Source: Allium sativum
Lineage: Eukaryota; Streptophyta; Magnoliopsida; Asparagales; Amaryllidaceae
NCBI GenBank assembly: GCA_030737875.1
Contig: CM060912.1
Coordinates: forward strand, 201,699,231 to 201,763,230
Direction: 5' to 3'
DNA length: 64,000 nucleotides
The notes under the pieces were generated by a model, which saw nothing but the letters and a program-made list of their open reading frames with translations, was not told where the DNA came from and ran no database searches. Shown piece after piece: positions 57,867-64,000 of this stretch (its first letter is position 1; each line of letters starts with the position of its first letter). The translations under genes and the position numbers were made by a program.

Positions 57867-60800
57867 AATGTGACGGCCGGGAATTTCGCTCGATCCGAAT
57901 CAGTCGTTAAACCGATCTAGACCGTTCGAAACCCCTGATCGTTTGAGAACAGGACAAATCAGAACGCAGATGGAAGAACATTTCATTGTTATTACAACAA
58001 TTCCATCAGATACAAGAATATACAGAGTATAAATGAATAAATATACATTCGATAAATATCAGAGATTACAATAAATTACATAGCAGCGGAAAATAATACA
58101 AAGCACAACTGAAGGTGATATACGGATACAGAGCTTTCCAGATATCATTCCAGCTGTAAACCAGGATCCTGTGAATATAAATCTGCAAAACCAAAACTAC
58201 TAGCTGCCCATGCGGAAAATAGGGGCACCCAGAGTTTAGGTTAAAACAATAAACTCCAGGTCAGTCATGTGACTGGTGTGAGAACTAAAACAGTTATTTA
58301 AAGCTTTACTTTAAAAAGTAGGTAAATCAGGGGACCACGCCGTATAACACGGAATGGGTTTCCTCCCAAGAATACCAGTGCATAAAACAACAGCGCAATG
58401 CTAAATAAAGAAAAATGAAGCTGTTATAAGACCCAGGTCCTATCACACAATGCAACGCAAGCCGGGGGATAGGGTTTTCCCTTGTAACAGCCAAAGCATG
58501 CTTGATACGCTTAAAACAAATCATTTGATACCATAATAAGTGTATAGTGTCAAAACAATTTCAATCATAAATATAAATCATAGGCGGCATAGCTACCATC
58601 TACTATGTCGCCATACTAGTTCTACAATTAAAACCGAATTACACGTATTGGAAATTGGATTCCGTCATGAGTCGAGGCAAGGGGCAAGCTCCTCTCCGCG
58701 TTCGAGACACTCTAGCAAATATCTCAGGGCTACGCACTCTGGGCAACCCCTGGATGCTTCAGGGCCGGTCCTCACTTACGTTAGAGGATTATTTATTCCT
58801 GAACACACGTTTCCCGGTCCTTACAGACCTATAATCGAGGCACCTCATCCAACAACCACAAAGGTGGAAAGTATATATATGTCAGGGCTGGTAAGTCACT
58901 GACACCACCAAAGCTAGAAAGAAACGTCGTGCTCTCCCTGCAATCCGTATCCCGTTTTTGTCTCATACCGAGGTGTGAGGCTCGCAAATTCACGTTATAC
59001 ACAAAGCTGCCACGTAGGCGTGCTTTGATCATCAACCACAAGACTTTGCTTTTCAACAAAAGCCTTGATCATTGCATCTTAGCATGCCACATAGGCAATT
59101 CATGCCATGTGACTGATGCCCATCGATATACAACCTCTGAGCTCGTACGTCTCAGAGAAGGGCGTTAAGCAAAAGAATAAATTCTCCGCCGCCAAACAGA
59201 TGTATATTTAATAGAAATCAATCAACACAGAATAAAATCCAATATCCGACACACAATCCATTTACAAGTCCGTTCTGGGTTTGAACGAAACCGGAGGCAC
59301 TTTCCTCGCATATCCATCCATCTCCAGGTACGTCTGGACGACCACCGACTATTTCCATCCTCTTGGGTGTACTGCCCAATCAGGATCGTCAGTAATAATC
59401 CAAACGATGTGAAGACTTCCGGTCTTCGACCACCGTCTTCATCTTCGACATGTCGTCGAATCGGTTATTCAGAATGGGTGTAAACCCGGACTTTCCGAAC
59501 AACCCGCGTATATTAAAACAAATGTTACACAAACACAACATACGCCTCATTCCAATTCATTAGTCACTAACCGCAAATTAGCAGGAGAACAATTTCCCAA
59601 ACATTAACCCCGAAGGCCGAAACCAACATCAGATCAACATCCAGGAAACCATTCTTCTTAGCCAACCTACAGCTAGTTTCTAAATTCCACATTCTTAGGG
59701 AAAGGTTCCCATTAATTTTATCCAAGATAAATTCTTTAAAATTTATCCTGTGATCTTCCTTTGGATGTCGTTTCAAACCAAATTATGGTTTTTCTAATCT
59801 AGTCGAGATTAGCGAACCACACCGAAGTAATTATTTATTTTATTTCCCAATCCCAACCTATTCATCCCATGAAGCAAAACTGTTAATACCCCATGTCTAA
59901 CACCACGGTGTTATCGGTAAAATTAATTACCATTTCACGTTCAAATCTAATTAAAGATTTGACTATCGCTTTGGAGTAAAACTGGCGATACTCCATTCTC
60001 GCTCATTTCTAAATTTGATAATTTAGATTATAGATTCACATTTCAATCTAATTGCAGATTCGTTAGAACTCCTTTTACTGGGTTAAAGAACTAGGTGTTA
60101 TTTAAAACACAGTTCACGACAAACCCAAATCACATTCTATTTGTTAACGGGTTAAAGAACTAGTGTTATTTAAAACACTGTTCACGATAAACCCATTTCA
60201 AATTCAATCAAATATATTAGAAATTCCGATTATTTAAAACCCCTTTAAATCTAATTTATTTAAAAATAACTGGGTTTTAAATTTAGTTCAAAACTAGTTC
60301 ATTTCGATAAAAATCTATTTTTATCTTTTCAAATATGGAGTTTTTCACCCCAATTTTTCCCAAATCATTTCTTATGATTTTACACAAATTATTACTATTT
60401 TTAATAATTTTATCAAGGCCCGTACAGTCGATTTCCATCAACGGCCATCGAACTGCACCTATAGCGACCTTTTTCGAATTTGATTTGGACGTATCTCCAA
60501 ATCCAACCGTTAGATTTCAAATTTCCAATATTCGTTAGAAAGCTCTTTTCGATACGAACCCAAAGGTTCCGGTTTTAGGAGAATCCGACGGTCGGATCTC
60601 CCGTAATGTTCGTTTGAAATAAATGGTCGAAATTCACGAACTGCCGCGGCGCGGCGCGTTCTATTCAGGCCATTATATTATATATATAATATATATAGTA
60701 TATTTTTCGTCGATTTCTATTTAAAACGAATTATATAAATAGTTTTAAAATTCGTTTCAAAAGCAATTTCAACTTCCATTTTAATTCAAATCAAAATTGA

Positions 60801-60977
60801 ATTCTTCTTTATAAATTCGTTTAAAAATTCATTTCTATTCAATTCAAATTCTAATTCAATTTGAATTCATTTCAATTCGTTTTCTATTCAATTGGAATTC
60901 GTTTTCTATTCAATTCAATTCAAATTGGTTTTCTAATCGATTCAATTCAAATTAGTTTTCTATTCAATCCATTTCGA

Positions 60978-61302
60978 CATCGTTATATATTCAATTCATT
61001 TCGAAATCGTTATATATTCAATTCATTTCGAAATCGTTATATATTCAATTCATTTCGAAATCGTTATATATTCAATTCATTTCGAAATCGTTATATATTC
61101 AATTCATTTCGAAATCGTTATATATTCAATTCATTTCGAAATCGTTATATATTCAATTCATTTCGAAATCGTTATATATTCAATTCATTTCAAAATCGTT
61201 ATATATTCAATTCATTTCGAAATCGTTATATATTCAATTCATTTCGAAATCGTTATATATTCAATTCATTTCGAAATCGTTATATATTCAATTCATTTCG
61301 AA
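60978..61302. repeat. 27-bp tandem repeat, 12 copies, in D 5' LTR
   Basis: Same copy number and frame as 53477-53800, with a handful of substitutions. Equal copy number in both LTRs is expected because both are copied from one template at insertion. Confidence 0.95.
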
Positions 61303-62469
61303 ATGAATAAAATCGATATAAATATCGTTCACGTCAAAATGGCGTTAATCAAATCAACACGGCTTCATATAATTCTATTTTCAAATATTCTATTTCAAAT
61401 ATTTCTTTTTCAAATATTTCTTTTTCAAATATTTCCTATTTCAAATATATCGTTCAACACATGACTAATCTCAACGGATGAGTACAGTCAACACATGAAC
61501 CTTTGTTTTATATTGATAAAGATATAAATTTTATTATAAAAAATATTTCGTTCAACACATGACTAATCTCAACGGATGAGTACAGTCAACACATGAACCT
61601 TTGTTTTATATATTCTTTAATTTCTAAATTGGAATGAGGCCCAATCAATTACCATATAATGTTAATTATATGGATTTTCATACAACACATGTATATAATA
61701 GCATTGAAAAATAATCAACCATCAACCAAAGTGCACTACACTGTATAAGCATCAAATATAGATATCTAACGCTTATAACAGCCTGTCAATCAATCGATCG
61801 ACATATTTGATCAATCAAGATGAGTGAACTTCAAATTTCATCCCAACACCCGTGTGGGGTTTCAAGCAATCAAACACAGATTTTTATTTGTGCAGTTGGG
61901 CGATGTGTAAAATTTATCGTCCCAATCAATGTCATTCAAATAGGTGTACATAAACAAACCGTCCGGTTTGTAAATGAATATTTATTTATTCACATTCACT
62001 ATATTCATATTCACGTTAAAAATTATATTTTTAACGATAAAACATTTTATTTTAACATATAAATTTCTATTCAGTTCATTCTTTAAATAAAATGATATTT
62101 TTATTTTTCTAACTTATTTTAGAAAATTTCGGCGGCATAACGGCACGATACTAGAAACGGGACGAGGCGTAGCCTTATCCTCGGTCTAGTGAAGGCCCAC
62201 GCCATTCACACATCAATCAAATCCACCAAACAATCAAATTCAAATCTAATCATCAAACTAATTTATGCAATCAAACAAACAAGTCCATGGTCTGTGGACG
62301 ATTGTGTCGGGTGCTACTAAACACCGTCTGCATCCTAATATATATATATATAAATAGAAATGAAATTGAAAGGTGAGAAATTCTCACCGATAGCTATCCA
62401 ATCATCTTGACTCTTCTTTTATAGAAATCCTCATCGTTATCGCATTTTTGTTGCCCGTAGCCACTACAT

Positions 62470-62960
62470 ATGCAAAAATCGAATTTTTACTTCGCTATTC
62501 AATATATAAAAATCGAATTTTTACTTTGCTATTCAATATATAAAAATCGAATTTTTACACCGCTACTATATAGATAAAAATTATATTTTCACATCGATGT
62601 TCATATAGTAAACATTATATTTTTATCACGCCATTCTTCATATAAAGATTTCGCCTTTTCAAAAATAAAGATGATATTTTTAATATTCCTATCATGTAAA
62701 AATTATATTTTTAATCCTCTACATAAACAAAAATCATATTTTTACATCTTCTATATAGTAAAGATTATATTTTTAATACTTTGAAAATATAAAAATCATA
62801 TTTTTAATACTTTAAAAATATAAAAATCATATTTTTCCCCAACAAAAATCAAAGCTTTACCGTGTTAAAAATTCTACCTTTGCAGTTTTAAAAATCCTAA
62901 CTTTACAGTTTTAAAAATCCTAACTTTACAGTTTTAAAAATCCTAACTTTACATAAAAGG
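62470..62960. repeat. AT-palindrome array in D 5' LTR
   Basis: Copy of 54960-55450, including the four TTTTAAAAATCCTAACTTTACA repeats. Confidence 0.8.
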
Positions 62961-63025
62961 ATTTAAATAAACTAAATAAACTAAAAATCAAAATAAAATA
63001 AAAATGAAAATAAAATGGGTCAAAA

Positions 63026-63495
63026 ACTTACAGCGGAGGGGGGGGGGTTTCTTCAGTCGTCATCGGCCTTATGGATGGTTGGGGGGAGTTCGTCGGAGCT
63101 TGGGCTCCACCGGCGGCGGAGGGAGGCACGGCAGGGCGGAGGGGGTGGAAGCAGCGGCTGTGGGTTGACTGCGAGGTGGCGCGGTGCTTGGCCGATGGGG
63201 GGGGGGGGGGCTGATGCGGCGGTGCGTCGATCAGAAAAAGGTGGGCGAGGCTGCGCGAGGGGTTTCAGGGATCGGGGGGGGCGCTGGGGTCTTCATCGCG
63301 TCGAAGTGGCGGTGGCCGCCGCCGCCTAGGGGGAGGCGCGATGCGGTGGTGGCGGCGGCTCACCCCCCATCGCCCTCTTTCTTTTTTTTTTTTTTTTCTG
63401 TTTCTCTGAATCGAAAATATCGGGGGGGGGGGGGGGGCAAAGGAGATATAGGAAGAGGGAGAGGAGATATTTTTAATTTTTTAATTATTTAATAT
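63026..63495 (-). promoter_or_regulatory. Leader block of D 5' LTR with splice donor GTAAGT
   Basis: Copy of 55523-55990; donor GTAAGT at 63031-63026 on the minus strand. In this LTR the block would drive transcription of D itself, reading leftward through U5 into the internal region. Confidence 0.5.
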
Positions 63496-64000
63496 ATCAC
63501 TAAAAGCAACTTTTATTTTTGACCTCTAAACGAGACCCACCGCCTGTCGTCCATAGCTAATTACCCCTATTCTGAACACAATGGGATATGTATCGCAAGC
63601 TGATTCGACTGTTTCGATCAGTTTTCGTCAAAATCAACATATAACTATATATATTGAATTTGAACGCGTATTTCAATTTACCGGGGTCACATACTAACTA
63701 GAAAAATTCCAGAAAAATATTTTCTAGCTTCGTATTAACGATACGGTCCTAACAAAACTAGCTTCGTCGAATTCGGAGACCGTTGGAAAAATGGCCATTT
63801 TCCAGTCGATTAAAATCAACTGAAACTGGTCAAACGCGTTTTTCTCTGCCACGCTCACATATTGATTCGAAAAATTATGAAATTTGGAATCTAGCAATAA
63901 TTTGACACTGCGGACCAACAAAAGTGGTTTCGTCGAAATCCGAGGTCGTTTGCAAAATTCCCATTTTTAAGGGCCTGAATTCCATAGCGATTATTCAGAA

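Larger units (their letters stand above)
56832..57870 (-). mobile_element. Element D internal region (1.04 kb, non-coding)
   Basis: Colinear with B's internal region on the opposite strand: primer binding site, ACATTAGAACCATACGAAAG leader, GACAAATAGGTACATG module (about 57150-57165), TTGGCTAGCCGCTTGGC (57082-57098), GCTCCCGGTGCAGGGGAGG and polypurine tract. No frame is long enough to encode a retrotransposon protein. Confidence 0.92.
50369..64000 (-). mobile_element. Element D: near-complete, young non-autonomous giant-LTR retrotransposon
   Basis: On the minus strand: 5' LTR (57871 to beyond 64000), primer binding site, 1.04-kb internal region, polypurine tract and 3' LTR (50369-56831). It lies in the gag of H; ATCTG (50364-50368) is the predicted target copy, the other being off the window. 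The two LTRs are nearly identical (six differences counted over the first roughly 570 bp), so insertion is recent, matching its position as the innermost element of the F-G-H-D nest. Full size would be about 14 kb with about 93% LTR and no protein-coding region. Confidence 0.92.
57871..64000 (-). mobile_element. Element D 5' LTR (partial, runs off window)
   Basis: It repeats 50369 onward with an offset of about 7,502 bp up to the window end; about 330 bp including the LTR start lie outside. Differences from the 3' LTR are single substitutions and small length changes in G/C/T runs (for example near 63200 and 63380). Confidence 0.93.

Noticed and set aside
50369..64000. A 7.5-kb tandem genomic duplication
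   Set aside because: The repeated parts are bounded by a primer binding site on one side and a polypurine tract on the other, in the right orientation and spacing. They are the two LTRs of one element.

Overview
This window is intergenic DNA from a large, repeat-rich flowering-plant-like genome. Plant origin is supported by initiator-Met-tRNA primer sites (TGGTATCAGAGC), GTGGGGGAGAT polypurine tracts, AAACCCTA telo-boxes and one Ty3/gypsy-type gag. The species cannot be placed from the sequence. I find no cellular gene. The only convincing protein-coding sequence is a broken gag at 49530-50371. Nearly everything else is nested long terminal repeats (LTRs) of one superfamily with exceptionally long LTRs (about 5.7-6.5 kb).

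Left half (1-32149). The 5' LTR remnant (3726-5261), short internal region (5262-6246 and 25601-25856) and 3' LTR (25856-32149) form outer element A on the + strand. A minus-strand LTR, E (1-3725), has inserted into A's 5' LTR. A complete element, B (6247-25595), has inserted into A's internal region. A complete solo LTR, C (15419-21517, target-site duplication GACAG), has inserted into B's 3' LTR.

Middle (32150-34755). This is AT-rich DNA that I cannot classify.

Right half (34756-64000). A diverged minus-strand LTR, F (34756-40944), is interrupted by G (40945-43532), an LTR of another family. G is interrupted by H (43533-50368), which carries the gag. H's gag is interrupted by minus-strand element D (50369 to beyond the window end), whose two LTRs are nearly identical. 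The apparent 7.5-kb 'tandem duplication' at 50.4-64 kb is D's two LTRs flanking a 1.04-kb internal region.

A, B and D are almost entirely LTR: two LTRs of about 5.9-6.5 kb around about 1.0-1.25 kb with a primer binding site and polypurine tract but no coding sequence. They must be mobilised by proteins from elsewhere. H, with a related LTR plus gag, is the local candidate for the autonomous type. The LTRs share a layout: U3, a TATA-like stretch, a pyrimidine- or GC-rich leader ending in a consensus 5' splice donor, an array of AT palindromes, and a very long U5. In H a good 3' splice acceptor lies 14 bases before the gag ATG, which suggests a spliced gag mRNA. These regulatory readings are inferences from sequence; no RNA data were available.
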